DNA from: Dichloromethanomonas sp964477085
GTDB taxonomy: Bacteria > Bacillota > Desulfitobacteriia > Desulfitobacteriales > Syntrophobotulaceae
Direction: 5' to 3'
DNA length: 64,000 nucleotides
NCBI GenBank assembly: GCA_964477085.1
Contig: CAYZDF010000005.1
Location: 1-64,000 of the forward strand
The notes below the pieces were generated by a model. It made no database searches and was not told the DNA's origin. It saw only the letters and a program-made list of their open reading frames with translations. A program made the position numbers and the translations under genes. Below are positions 1 through 8,979 of the stretch, one piece after another (position 1 is the stretch's first letter; each line of letters opens with the position of its first letter).

Positions 1-54
1 TCAGTATCAGTATCAGTATCAGTATCAGTATCAGTATCAGTATCAGTATCAGTA
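1..54. repeat. Hexanucleotide microsatellite (TCAGTA)9
   Basis: Nine uninterrupted copies of TCAGTA from base 1, continuing beyond the window edge. On the minus strand they encode alternating Asp and Thr in the secreted protein that starts at 254. Confidence 0.95.
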
Positions 55-254
55 TTTGTATCTGTGCCTGTTCCAGTTTCGTCTTCTGTACCAGTAGTTA
101 AAATTTCTGTAGAGGTCGATTCGGTTTCTGCTACTGTACCCGTATTTTCGGTTTGTTCTGTTGGTGTTGTTGCCTCTTCAGCAATAACAGCCTGAGGTCC
201 AACCGTAAAGACTACCCATACACATAGAATGGACAATAATATTTTTTTAAACAT
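1..254 (-). CDS. Secreted protein with Asp-Thr dipeptide repeat (5' part only)
   Basis: The gene starts at ATG 254-252 behind an AAGGAG site (266-271) and runs off the left edge of the window. The first 25 residues form a signal peptide: a KK pair, a hydrophobic core, and AVIA before the first acidic residues. The mature part is rich in Thr, Glu and Gly, then becomes a strict Asp-Thr repeat. The DNA there is nine perfect copies of a hexanucleotide (bases 1-54). Because the unit is six bases, copy-number changes would lengthen or shorten the protein without shifting frame. It lies downstream of the polysaccharide operon terminator. Function unknown; a wall-linked or exported surface protein is likely, but the C-terminal domain is outside the window. 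Confidence 0.8.
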   Translation of the reverse strand, partial: MFKKILLSILCVWVVFTVGPQAVIAEEATTPTEQTENTGTVAETESTSTEILTTGTEDETGTGTDTNTDTDTDTDTDTDTDTDT

Positions 255-365
255 CTCTTTACATCTCCTTGTAAATATTTCATCATTTGGTATATAATTC
301 TTCAGGCGAATAAAGTTTAGGAACCCATCCATCTGAATTGATCGTAAGGTCCTACTTATAATAGG

Positions 366-406
366 AAAAAGACCCCGCTTAACCGAAGTCTTGCGAGGCC
401 TTTTTT
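366..406 (-). terminator. Rho-independent terminator after the sugar transferase gene
   Basis: On the minus strand an imperfect GC-rich stem (GGCCTCGC pairing with GCGGGGTC) is followed by a run of five T. It directly follows the stop codon at 411 and separates the polysaccharide operon from the secreted-repeat gene. Confidence 0.7.
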
Positions 407-410
407 GGTT

Positions 411-1088
411 CTAGTATGCATTTTTACCAGAGAATACCACATAGAACGTTTTCCACAGTATCTTCAGGTCCAACCAGATGCTCCAGTTTTCAACATACTC
501 CACATCATACTTAAGCGTCTGGGTTAAAGCCAGCTCACTCCGGCCATTGACCTGGGCAAGACCGGTAACGCCGGGCGGCATATCCAGCCGCTTTCTCTGT
601 TCTGGAGTATACTGTTCTGCAATCTCTGGTACTTCCGGTCTGGGCCCGATGAGGCTCATGGTTCCATTGATGATATTGAGAAGCTGGGGAAGTTCATCAA
701 GACTTGTCTTACGCAGAAATTTTCCGCTTCTGGTAATTCGAGGATCGTCTTTTTCCTGGAAAACAAAGCTATCAGGATCAAACTTTCCTTCTTTTTTCAA
801 CTGCTCTATTTTGGCTTTCATCACCGCGTCGGCATTGAGAACCATGGTCCTGAATTTATATATCGTAAATAAATTGCCCTTGATTCCCACTCTTTGTTGA
901 CGAAAAATCGAAGGTCCGGAGGAATCAATTCTGATCCAAAGCACGATAAATAACCACAAAGGTGAGATCAATACTAATAAAGGGATGGCAATTAAAAGGT
1001 CTAACAGCCTTTTTATCAACAAATCAAAATCACTCCACGAGATCGGGCCGGCTCTTATGCTTACCCCATCTGTTTTTATGAACAACAT
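411..1088 (-). CDS. Initiating sugar transferase (bacterial sugar transferase family)
   Basis: This 225-residue protein is of the short PglC/EpsL type. It has one hydrophobic segment near residues 25-52, then the family core with KFRTM (about residue 80), DELPQL, and SLIGPRPE before residue 155. Family knowledge: these monotopic enzymes move a sugar-1-phosphate from a nucleotide sugar to undecaprenyl phosphate and so start repeat-unit assembly at the inner face of the membrane. The larger N-terminal four-helix region of WbaP/WcaJ is absent. It is the last gene of the polysaccharide operon. With the 4,6-dehydratase and DegT aminotransferase in the same locus, a 4-amino- or diacetamido-trideoxy-hexose phosphate is a plausible substrate, but this is inference. 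Confidence 0.92.
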   Translation of the reverse strand: MLFIKTDGVSIRAGPISWSDFDLLIKRLLDLLIAIPLLVLISPLWLFIVLWIRIDSSGPSIFRQQRVGIKGNLFTIYKFRTMVLNADAVMKAKIEQLKKEGKFDPDSFVFQEKDDPRITRSGKFLRKTSLDELPQLLNIINGTMSLIGPRPEVPEIAEQYTPEQRKRLDMPPGVTGLAQVNGRSELALTQTLKYDVEYVENWSIWLDLKILWKTFYVVFSGKNAY

Positions 1089-1153
1089 GACAGTTCTCTG
1101 TCTTACCCTTTTCTGTCATTACAATACGATTTCGAGGTTAGATTATAGCGCAA

Positions 1154-2323
1154 TTATATTCTGACGCTCTCTATTACCCGTCTTACTGCCTCTATTACAT
1201 CCTGGACATCTGTTGCACTCATCCTCGGATAGAGCGGCAGCGAGATGATCCGGTCGAAGACTCCTTCTGCCACAGGTAAGTCACCAAGTTTATAGCCGAA
1301 GGTCTCTCTGTAATAGGGATGGAGATGAACCGGGATAAAGTGAACGCTCGTGCCGATGTTTTCTTCTTTAAGAAGCTCGATGAACTCAGCCCTGTCTACC
1401 CGTATTCTCTCCAGATTCAACTTGATAATATACAGGTGCCAGGCATGTTGTATATCGTCCTTATTGACTGGAATCTCAAGTTCCGGCATCTGACTGAAAG
1501 CTTCATTATACTGCTCTGCTATATGCTCTCTGGCCTTCTGCATGGATTTGAGCTTGGCTAATTGCGTCATTCCCAGGGCTGCCTGGATATCGGTCATATT
1601 GTATTTGTATCCGGGGAAATTGATCTCATAGAACCAGGATCCTTTGGCTGAATAACGGTTCCAGGCATTCCGGCTCATACCATGCAGGCTGTAGACTCGG
1701 ATACGGTCGGCAAGTTCATCATCGTTCGTGGTTACCATCCCGCCTTCACCGGTCATCAGGTTCTTCGTGGCATAGAAGGAGAATGCGGTCGCATCTCCAA
1801 TACAACCGACCATCTTGCCCTTGTACTGGGAATATACGGCATGGGCAGCATCTTCCAGAACAAACAGCTGATGCTTTTTGGCTATATTTATTATTGAATC
1901 CATGTCACAAGGCAGCCCGGCCAAATGTACAGGGATGATGGCCTTAGTATGGGGAGTAATCCTTTCCTCTATCTTGGACGGATCAATATTCATGGTTTGG
2001 GGGTCAATATCCACGAAGACCGGTGTTGCTCCGCAATGGATAATAACGTTGGAGGAAGCTGCAAAGGTCATTGGGGTCGTGATGACTTCATCGCCCTCAG
2101 CGATCTCTGCTGCTACCAAAGCGGTATGTAACCCTGCCGTACAGGAGTTGACAGCGATGGCATATTTAGCTCCAACATATTCAGCGAAACGCTTTTCAAA
2201 TTCCACCGTTTTGGGGCCTTTAGTCACCCAATTGGATTTGAGACTGTCCACAACGGCTTCAATATCATCGTCTTCAATGAGGGGCAAATTATAAGGCAAC
2301 ATGTCTTTTCTTCTTTCACTCAT
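1154..2323 (-). CDS. DegT/DnrJ/EryC1 family sugar aminotransferase
   Basis: 389 residues, full length for the PLP-dependent sugar aminotransferase family. The motif DAAHA (about 160) precedes the phosphate-binding SFYATKN loop, whose lysine (about 190) would carry PLP, followed by GEGGMV. Closest in type to ArnB/PglE enzymes that aminate a 4-keto sugar nucleotide. The probable partner is the UDP-GlcNAc 4,6-dehydratase-like protein at 15895-17721, which would supply the 4-keto-6-deoxy substrate. It sits between a glycosyltransferase and the initiating transferase, in the same direction. Substrate specificity cannot be read from sequence alone. Confidence 0.9.
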   Translation of the reverse strand: MSERRKDMLPYNLPLIEDDDIEAVVDSLKSNWVTKGPKTVEFEKRFAEYVGAKYAIAVNSCTAGLHTALVAAEIAEGDEVITTPMTFAASSNVIIHCGATPVFVDIDPQTMNIDPSKIEERITPHTKAIIPVHLAGLPCDMDSIINIAKKHQLFVLEDAAHAVYSQYKGKMVGCIGDATAFSFYATKNLMTGEGGMVTTNDDELADRIRVYSLHGMSRNAWNRYSAKGSWFYEINFPGYKYNMTDIQAALGMTQLAKLKSMQKAREHIAEQYNEAFSQMPELEIPVNKDDIQHAWHLYIIKLNLERIRVDRAEFIELLKEENIGTSVHFIPVHLHPYYRETFGYKLGDLPVAEGVFDRIISLPLYPRMSATDVQDVIEAVRRVIESVRI

Positions 2324-2434
2324 CGGTAACTCCCCTTCCTTATATCTACACTAACAATATAAGCTTACTATATGTTCTGCCTAAATCCCATTAATATTCC
2401 GGGCTGTTTTTTCGGCAATCAAAAAGTCAAATTT

Positions 2435-3646
2435 TTATGAATTCAGTGCTCCTAGCCAGGAGCTGATAATGTTCTTCCAGGAATAATGCTTAATCACATA
2501 AGCCCTGCCGTTAGTCGCTAGTTCCTGGCATTTTTCCGGGTTAGCCAGAAGCTCCTGGATGGTTCTAGCGAGCAGCTCCGAATTTTCGGGTTCCAGAATT
2601 ACCCCGCCGTGACTTTCCTTAGCGATCTCTGCTCCTTCACCTTCACCCACATAGATGAGCGGCTGACCGCTTGCCAGGGCAGGAAATACCTTAGAGGGTC
2701 TTACCCCTTCGGAAAGCTTATATCGCCTAAGTGTGGACAGATTGATCGTACTGAGGGAGTAATAGCGCGGTATCTCTTCAAGTGGCTGGAAGTCGATAAA
2801 CCTTACATTGTCCAAGTTTTTCTCCTGAGCCATCTTCTCCAGCCTGGGTCTCTCTGACCCATCACCGACAAAGAGGAAGAGGACGTCTTTCTGATCTCGT
2901 AAGATGTCAGCTGCCTCTAAAGCAACCTCGATGCCATGAGCATAGCCCATGGTTCCGGCATAGAGAATAATGCGCTTCCCTTGAACACCCAGTACCTCTT
3001 CGAGGGCCACATCCCTTTCTCTCGGTTGAAAGAGGTCTGTATCTACCCCATTGGGAAGAAAGAGAATATCCTCCGCCGCTACACCTTTTTTCTTAAGTCC
3101 TTCCACAATGCCCCTGGTCTGAGCGGAAAGCTTGAAAGCCTTACGGTAGAAATATCCTTCCAGCCATTCACTCATCCTAATGAGGTGCTTATTGGTCACC
3201 AGTCCCAATTGAACAGCTGATTCCGGCCACAGGTCGGAAACATTGAAAATGTAAGGAGCCTGCTTAACCATAGAAGCAATGATGGCTGAAAACCCTATGA
3301 ATAACGGCGGAGATTCCACCACGATAAGGTCCTGTCTCCCACTGCGGAAAATCCCGTAGAGAGATGAAAAGACAAAAGAGAAGTAATTAAGCAGCCTCAG
3401 CCAAAATCTGCCTCGTTTTACCGGATAGATCCAGGTTCTGAGAACGGTGATGCCCTCCATATCTTCCTTTACAAACATCTTCCCCTGATATTCAGGAGGG
3501 ATAATACCCGTCGGATGATTAGGAAAAGCAGTAACAACAGTGACATCATGTCCCTGTCCTTTAAGTCCTTTGGCCAATTCCCAAAGCCGAACCTGAGCCG
3601 CCCCCTTCTCCGGTGGGAAATATTGAGTTAGAAGCAAAATACGCAT
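2435..3646 (-). CDS. Glycosyltransferase, GT4 family (WbuB-like)
   Basis: GT-B fold glycosyltransferase of about 403 residues. The N-terminal domain begins MRILLLTQYFPPEKGAA, typical of WbuB/WbdA-like GT4 enzymes. The C-terminal donor domain has ILYAGTMGYAHGIE, FVGDGSERPRL, and a nucleotide-sugar motif around the EGVRPSK/VFPALASGQP segment. I place the start at ATG 3646, just after the upstream polymerase stop at 3651; a start at 3670 would add eight residues and overlap that gene. It should add one sugar of the repeat unit on the cytoplasmic face. Donor and acceptor unknown. Confidence 0.88.
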   Translation of the reverse strand: MRILLLTQYFPPEKGAAQVRLWELAKGLKGQGHDVTVVTAFPNHPTGIIPPEYQGKMFVKEDMEGITVLRTWIYPVKRGRFWLRLLNYFSFVFSSLYGIFRSGRQDLIVVESPPLFIGFSAIIASMVKQAPYIFNVSDLWPESAVQLGLVTNKHLIRMSEWLEGYFYRKAFKLSAQTRGIVEGLKKKGVAAEDILFLPNGVDTDLFQPRERDVALEEVLGVQGKRIILYAGTMGYAHGIEVALEAADILRDQKDVLFLFVGDGSERPRLEKMAQEKNLDNVRFIDFQPLEEIPRYYSLSTINLSTLRRYKLSEGVRPSKVFPALASGQPLIYVGEGEGAEIAKESHGGVILEPENSELLARTIQELLANPEKCQELATNGRAYVIKHYSWKNIISSWLGALNS

Positions 3647-3650
3647 ATGA

Positions 3651-4988
3651 TCAATCCAACCCCACATCATAATTCCGCCTAAAGCTCATAACCACCAATA
3701 CCGCACAACTCAGCCAAAGTATCGGATCCTCGAAGAAGCGTCCTTCTCCCTGGGAGCTGATAAAAACAGTTGCTGCCCAAAGGAGGTAACCTGCTCCGAC
3801 ATAATACATATTATTATAATCGTTGAACATACTCAAATAATCATTACTCAAGGAACGAAGCACTATCACTTTACCTAAGAGAACCAGCCAGAGCGCAGTG
3901 AGTACGGTGAGGCCAACGATGCCGAGTTCGGCCGCAATCGTGAGGATGGTGGTATGGGAAAGAGTCGCTCCGTCGGAAACTGTTTTAAAAGTACTATAGT
4001 CTTTCAAGAACACTGTCTGAAAGGTTCCCAGACCCGTTCCGATAATCGGATTATCCTTGAAAATGGCTATTCCTGCTTTCCATAAGTATAGCCTTTGGGG
4101 GTTGGATACTTCCATGTTATGGAAGATAGCAAGCATCCTGTCCCAAATATCAGGCCGGATGAAGAGAACGATGGCTCCGCAGAAAACACCCAAGCCCAGG
4201 ACCCAGAGCACAGCCTTACGGTTAGGAAGGAAGATCAAAGCTGCAATCAGGATGGCAATAAGGGTTAGGACACCGCCGCGGGAAGAGGTAAGAACCAACT
4301 GAGCGAGCAACACAGCAAGAGATGCCATATAGAACATTTTAATACCTTTATCCCTGACATAGAGCTGAAGGACAAAGTTGGCTACAATCCCCAGGACGAT
4401 ATAACGGGCAAAAATATTAGGATCCACAAAAGTGGCATTGATTCTGATTACATTTTCTTTTAACAGGTGCTCGGCCTGCCAGATCAGGTTACCTGTAAAC
4501 GCTTCGTAGAATGTCAGGGGGGTAAGAGCCAGGGCAGTAATATGTACGGCTTTGAAAGGGAGCAGAGAACGATCTTTATCCATGAGTAAAGCCGCTGAAA
4601 GAAAAACAGCAAATAACACCAGAAGTCTGATGGTCTCAGCTACAGTCTTGCCAGAATCTGCCGAATATACAACACTGGCAGTGCCTAAGACCAGATAAAC
4701 CATGAGAATTATCGTTAAAGGGTCTCTAAGGATATCGCCGAATTTTCGTTTCATTTCCCAGGAAAACAAAAGACGGGAGAATGCGGCTAAGATCAAGGCT
4801 ACACTTGTAAATCGGGTTAAAGATACCGTTCCCATCATCTTCCCGACCAGCCCCAGATCAGGGTACCAGATGCTGGAGATCTCTAAGGCAACGGCTGCTC
4901 CCAGTAAGGGAACCAGCCAAAGCGGTTTTCTGATCATCAATGCTCCCAGAATTAACACTGTGATTGCAAGTACAATCCATTGACCCAT
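3651..4988 (-). CDS. O-antigen polymerase/ligase family membrane protein (Wzy-like)
   Basis: 445 residues with about ten to twelve hydrophobic segments and the family loop near residues 300-345, containing the N-x-IIGTGLGTFQ motif preceded by RLYLWKAG. Proteins of the O-antigen ligase superfamily act on undecaprenyl-linked glycans outside the membrane. In a Gram-positive Wzx/Wzy locus, repeat-unit polymerase is the usual role. A second member is at 8976-10304, so one may be the polymerase and the other a transferase or ligase. It lies next to the flippase gene. Confidence 0.85.
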   Translation of the reverse strand: MGQWIVLAITVLILGALMIRKPLWLVPLLGAAVALEISSIWYPDLGLVGKMMGTVSLTRFTSVALILAAFSRLLFSWEMKRKFGDILRDPLTIILMVYLVLGTASVVYSADSGKTVAETIRLLVLFAVFLSAALLMDKDRSLLPFKAVHITALALTPLTFYEAFTGNLIWQAEHLLKENVIRINATFVDPNIFARYIVLGIVANFVLQLYVRDKGIKMFYMASLAVLLAQLVLTSSRGGVLTLIAILIAALIFLPNRKAVLWVLGLGVFCGAIVLFIRPDIWDRMLAIFHNMEVSNPQRLYLWKAGIAIFKDNPIIGTGLGTFQTVFLKDYSTFKTVSDGATLSHTTILTIAAELGIVGLTVLTALWLVLLGKVIVLRSLSNDYLSMFNDYNNMYYVGAGYLLWAATVFISSQGEGRFFEDPILWLSCAVLVVMSFRRNYDVGLD

Positions 4989-5010
4989 TCTTATTCCCCC
5001 ATTTGTTAAT

Positions 5011-6447
5011 TTATTTTATTCCGGCTATTTTTAGCATGTGCTGAAGTGCATAATTTCCGATCTTTCTAAAATCTTTGTCCAAAGCAATGAGAACAAGACA
5101 AAAGACAGTTCCAGCCAATGCTGAAGAGATCATGGGATTTAAGCTTTTGAAGAGCCAGGCACTGACAGCCATCAGAAGAGATGCCACTATAATACTGGGC
5201 AGCTGGCGCCAGACCCGAATCTTATAAACCCCTCTCCTGACCAGGATATAATAGCATAAAAAGATATAACCTTCCACGAAGATTAAGGAATAAGCAGCAC
5301 CGTAAATCCCCAGGTAGGGATAAGACACGAAAATGAGAATAAATAACATCAATACAGCAGTCCCTTGAACGACGGTACGCTGCCATTGGCGATCGGTTGT
5401 CGTGAGGACGTCTCCCAGTGAGAAGCTCATGCACTCTAACGCCAGAAGCCAAGATACGATCATGAGGATAGGTATGGATTCATTGAATTTTCCAGCATAA
5501 AGCCACTCGGTATAAGGGCCGGCCAGAACAAAGATAAGAGTACTTCCGGCTATCCCAACCGCTGAGAGAACCTTAAAGACTTTTTCGATAATATCCTGGT
5601 GTTTATTCTTATCTGACTCGCCTAACTGGTAAAGCACCGGATAGATCGCACTGGTCATCAAACTCGGCAGAAAAACAAGGATAAGTACTAGTTTATAGGC
5701 TGCGGAAAAAATCCCCAACTCGACGTTCGTTGTCGTGAGCGACAGGATCAAAATACTCAATTGAGTAAAAACATAGTAAAAAAGTCGGTGAATGCCAAAG
5801 GGCAGACCGCCCTTCACCATTGCAGGAAGACTCTTGATTTCTACTTTAGGTATAATCTCCTTCCTTAATGCGAAGTAAAGAAGGATACTGATGATAATAT
5901 AGCTGAACAAATGGGTAAAGGTCACAGCGACTACTCCCATCCCTGTCAAGACCACAACCATGGTAAATAAGGCAATGAGCAGTGTTGTGAGAAATTGATA
6001 AATGGCTGCCAGATAGAGCTTCTGTACAGCTTGATAGTAGTTATATACTGATTGATTTATAGCATTGAAGCAAACCGCTATCCCGACAAAGGCAATCATG
6101 GTTTTGACCGTCACGCTATACCCAGCAGGATACATGAAAATTAACATGAGAATATAGCATATGATTACAGTGATGCTTTTGAAAAATAGCGTATTGCCAA
6201 AATACTTGGGAAGGACGGACAAATCCCGCGATCCCTCCTGAACCATGAGTTGACTGATTCCCAACTCGGCAAAAAGAATAAAGGTTCCCACGTAGGCATA
6301 AGCTGCAGAATAGTCTCCATAAGGTCCCGGCCCTAAATATCGCGTCACAACGATTCCAACAACGGCAGCGATAGCCTTGGCCAGAATCCCTGAAATTCCT
6401 AAAGCAGTGGAGTTTTTAATAATTAGACGGGTATCCATATCTATCAC
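5011..6447 (-). CDS. Wzx-type flippase (MATE/PST oligosaccharide exporter)
   Basis: 478 residues with 12-14 predicted membrane spans and the N-terminal motif KNSTALGISGILAKAI followed by TRYLGPGPYGDYS, typical of the polysaccharide transport family. It would flip the undecaprenyl-diphosphate-linked repeat unit to the outside. The listed start is GTG; an ATG three codons downstream (6438) is an equally good choice, since neither has a strong ribosome site. It is next to the Wzy-like gene, as usual in Wzx/Wzy loci. Confidence 0.9.
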   Translation of the reverse strand: MIDMDTRLIIKNSTALGISGILAKAIAAVVGIVVTRYLGPGPYGDYSAAYAYVGTFILFAELGISQLMVQEGSRDLSVLPKYFGNTLFFKSITVIICYILMLIFMYPAGYSVTVKTMIAFVGIAVCFNAINQSVYNYYQAVQKLYLAAIYQFLTTLLIALFTMVVVLTGMGVVAVTFTHLFSYIIISILLYFALRKEIIPKVEIKSLPAMVKGGLPFGIHRLFYYVFTQLSILILSLTTTNVELGIFSAAYKLVLILVFLPSLMTSAIYPVLYQLGESDKNKHQDIIEKVFKVLSAVGIAGSTLIFVLAGPYTEWLYAGKFNESIPILMIVSWLLALECMSFSLGDVLTTTDRQWQRTVVQGTAVLMLFILIFVSYPYLGIYGAAYSLIFVEGYIFLCYYILVRRGVYKIRVWRQLPSIIVASLLMAVSAWLFKSLNPMISSALAGTVFCLVLIALDKDFRKIGNYALQHMLKIAGIK

Positions 6448-6525
6448 TTCAATTCAGGTATTTTTAAATAATCGACCGTACTGTTTTTAGGCCGGAAGTG
6501 TATTAAAGATATATTTTGTCTATAG

Positions 6526-7716
6526 TTATTCCAAACACTTCTCGTAAACCTTGATCGTTTGTTGAGCATTCTTTTCCCAGGTGAAATTATCGTAAACGAG
6601 CTTACGGCCTTTACTTCCCATCTCTTCTGCTAAATCAGGGTTTACCAATAATTTTTGTAAAGCTAACCTCACATCTGCAGTATTTCTGGGGCGAACTGTC
6701 AGGCCAATTCGTTCTTTTTCGATGAGGGAGGCAATCCCTTCTCCTTCAGTTCCGATGACCGGTTTGCCATGGGCTAAAGCTTCCAGGTAGACAACCCCAA
6801 AAGCTTCATCCCAGCTGGGCATGACAAAGATATCACAGTTTGCTATCTCTTGCATGGCCCTAGCATGGTGAAGGCTGCCTAAGAATTCAACATGATCCTC
6901 AAGACCCAGTTCTTTGACTTTTGCTTCAAGGGTTTCCCTTTCAGCCCCATCACCAACAATCCGATAGACCAGATCCGGATAGGATTGCACTAAACCTGTT
7001 TTCCCCGCCAGAGCTTCTAAGATATAAATATGCCCTTTCGGTTTGCGAAGAAACCCTACCGTCACAAGAACAGGCCTGCTCCCGGAAGAGGTACTCCCTT
7101 CTGAGACATCTTCCAGGTTCACACCATTATAGATGACGTTGTACTTATCCAGATTATCGGCCCATTGTTCAAGCCCATAGTTGGCTTTCAGTTTATCACT
7201 CACCAGGATTACTTGCCTGGCTCGTCTCAGGGTATTTTTGACACTTGCCGCACATCGGGGAGAACGCCTTAAGGTATGGGCGAAGTCTTGTCCATGGATC
7301 GTAACGACGACCGGTAAGTTGTACTTCTCCCCTATAGCTGCCGCTGCCGCTCCGTCAGGATGAGCAACATGGGCGTGAATGAGGTCAGGCTTCTTTTCCT
7401 TGACCAATTGATCGATCAGTTTAGCCATACCCTTTTGATAAGTCACATCGTAATAGGCAAAGAAATACCCGTTGGGCAATTCAATAACTTTGGGATGGTA
7501 AATCTCCATTCCTTGATGCCTCTCGAATTCTGGTACCCGTGCATATCTTCCCCAAACCCCAGCATTACGCAGAAAGCTTGGAAACCAAGGCGTCGGATTA
7601 ACTAACGTGACGTTTACTCCCTGAGAGGCAAGTGCTTCGATTTGCTTTTGCACAAAGATCCCACTGAGAGGTTGTGCGATGGTGGGATACATATGAGAGA
7701 TGACGATCACATTCAT
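6526..7716 (-). CDS. Glycosyltransferase, GT4 family
   Basis: 396-residue GT-B enzyme. The N-terminal MNVIVISHMYPT and later HAHVAHPDGAAAA are acceptor-domain features of GT4. The donor domain has VGFLRKPKGH, IVGDGAERE, FVMPSWDEAFGVVYLEALA and GKPVIGTEGEGI, the last two marking the E-x7-E nucleotide-sugar site. The start at ATG 7716 is chosen because AAGGAA lies eight bases upstream and the conserved first strand begins there; an upstream start would add 15 unrelated residues. Donor unknown. Confidence 0.9.
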   Translation of the reverse strand: MNVIVISHMYPTIAQPLSGIFVQKQIEALASQGVNVTLVNPTPWFPSFLRNAGVWGRYARVPEFERHQGMEIYHPKVIELPNGYFFAYYDVTYQKGMAKLIDQLVKEKKPDLIHAHVAHPDGAAAAAIGEKYNLPVVVTIHGQDFAHTLRRSPRCAASVKNTLRRARQVILVSDKLKANYGLEQWADNLDKYNVIYNGVNLEDVSEGSTSSGSRPVLVTVGFLRKPKGHIYILEALAGKTGLVQSYPDLVYRIVGDGAERETLEAKVKELGLEDHVEFLGSLHHARAMQEIANCDIFVMPSWDEAFGVVYLEALAHGKPVIGTEGEGIASLIEKERIGLTVRPRNTADVRLALQKLLVNPDLAEEMGSKGRKLVYDNFTWEKNAQQTIKVYEKCLE

Positions 7717-7803
7717 AGGGAACGTTCCTTTTCTTTGAGATATAAATTTACGACAGCTCACAACATAATAGCGTATTATAATTGTGTACTTATAATTTCA
7801 AAC

Positions 7804-8979
7804 TTATGGTTTGGCCTTCAGAACATCCGAATACAACTTAAGAAGCTTAGACTCTTCACTTTCCCATGAGTATTTTTGCTGAAAAGCATCCCAACTATTC
7901 CGGGCATAAGTTAAAGCCTTTTCTGGATTATCGATCAGATAACAGATCTCTTCAGCCAGTGATTTGGGATCTGCAGGCTTGACCAAACGACCACAATCGT
8001 TTTGATTAATGATGCTCTCGATATAGCCAAAACGCGAACCGACAACCGGCAGTCCTGCAGCCATGTATTCAATCAGTTTGACTGGTATAGCCTTCTGATA
8101 ATTGAGGGTGGGCAGCAGCGGGACCAACGCGATATGGCTGTTTTTTAATATACCAGGAACCTCACTGTAAGGTATCTTCCCTCGTATGCTGATATTTCCT
8201 CTTCTTAACCAATCTTCCAGCGGGAGGTATTTGTCAGAGATTCCCCCCAGATCCACATTCCCAACCAAGTCACAAACGGCTTGGGGATGCTTCTCCCGAA
8301 CTAAGGGCATCGCTTCCAGGATAGTTTCCAGACCTCTTTCCTTGTTGATGCCACCCAAGTATAGGATATGAGGTTGAGATCCCCAATCTTTTATTCCGTC
8401 AATAGGTCTGTCGAAAACAAATTGCTCCCTTAAAGGGAAATTAAACAAACTAACCCCAATCGGGTTATACTCTTTAAACTGAGCTTCCATATGTTCATTA
8501 ACGGTAATGATCCCTGCAAATTTACGGGCCGAGCTTTTCTCCAGTTTATCAAATAAGGAAGAGGCTACGTTTCTTAAAGGAACCGGAAGCCAGTAGCGTG
8601 TCTTGAGGCTGTCTGCGTAGTATTCATGCACATCGTAAATGACCGGCTTTCTTAGTTTAGCTTGTACCCTTAAGCCAATCGGGATGAGATCAGGGTCATG
8701 GAAGTGATAAATATCAGCTTTCTCATCAAGTGAAGCCTTGTAGATTTTTCCAAGGTTAAGAAACCTCTGCACCCGGCCCTTAAAAGCAGGTACATAACGG
8801 ATGCGGATGCCTTCAACCACTTCCTCTTCTGCTTGTCTGAAGGTAGGCTTAGCCTCCCCCAAAGGATGAGGTGCGATAAGCACGACATCATAACCAGCCT
8901 TTTTTAAGGAATGAGCTTCTTTATAAAAGATACGCGCATCCAAAGGGGGATGAGCAGATGTTAAGATTCCGATTTTCAA
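7804..8979 (-). CDS. Glycosyltransferase, GT4 family
   Basis: 391 residues. The start is MKIGILTSAHPPLDARIFYKEA, a signature of GT4 enzymes near the WcaI/CapM group, and YHFHDPDLIP marks the acceptor side. The donor side carries ILYLGGINKERGLE, LVGNVD, VALVPLLPT and VKLIEYMAAGLPVVGS. The start codon is TTG and overlaps the stop of the upstream polymerase/ligase by four bases (TTGA), so translation is probably coupled. One of three GT4 genes in the locus. Confidence 0.88.
   Translation of the reverse strand: MKIGILTSAHPPLDARIFYKEAHSLKKAGYDVVLIAPHPLGEAKPTFRQAEEEVVEGIRIRYVPAFKGRVQRFLNLGKIYKASLDEKADIYHFHDPDLIPIGLRVQAKLRKPVIYDVHEYYADSLKTRYWLPVPLRNVASSLFDKLEKSSARKFAGIITVNEHMEAQFKEYNPIGVSLFNFPLREQFVFDRPIDGIKDWGSQPHILYLGGINKERGLETILEAMPLVREKHPQAVCDLVGNVDLGGISDKYLPLEDWLRRGNISIRGKIPYSEVPGILKNSHIALVPLLPTLNYQKAIPVKLIEYMAAGLPVVGSRFGYIESIINQNDCGRLVKPADPKSLAEEICYLIDNPEKALTYARNSWDAFQQKYSWESEESKLLKLYSDVLKAKP

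Noticed and set aside
283..351. Minus-strand reading of 22 codons ending in SPEELYTK that looks protein-like, possibly a gene remnant
   Set aside because: Bounded by stops, no start or ribosome site, too short to tell from chance.
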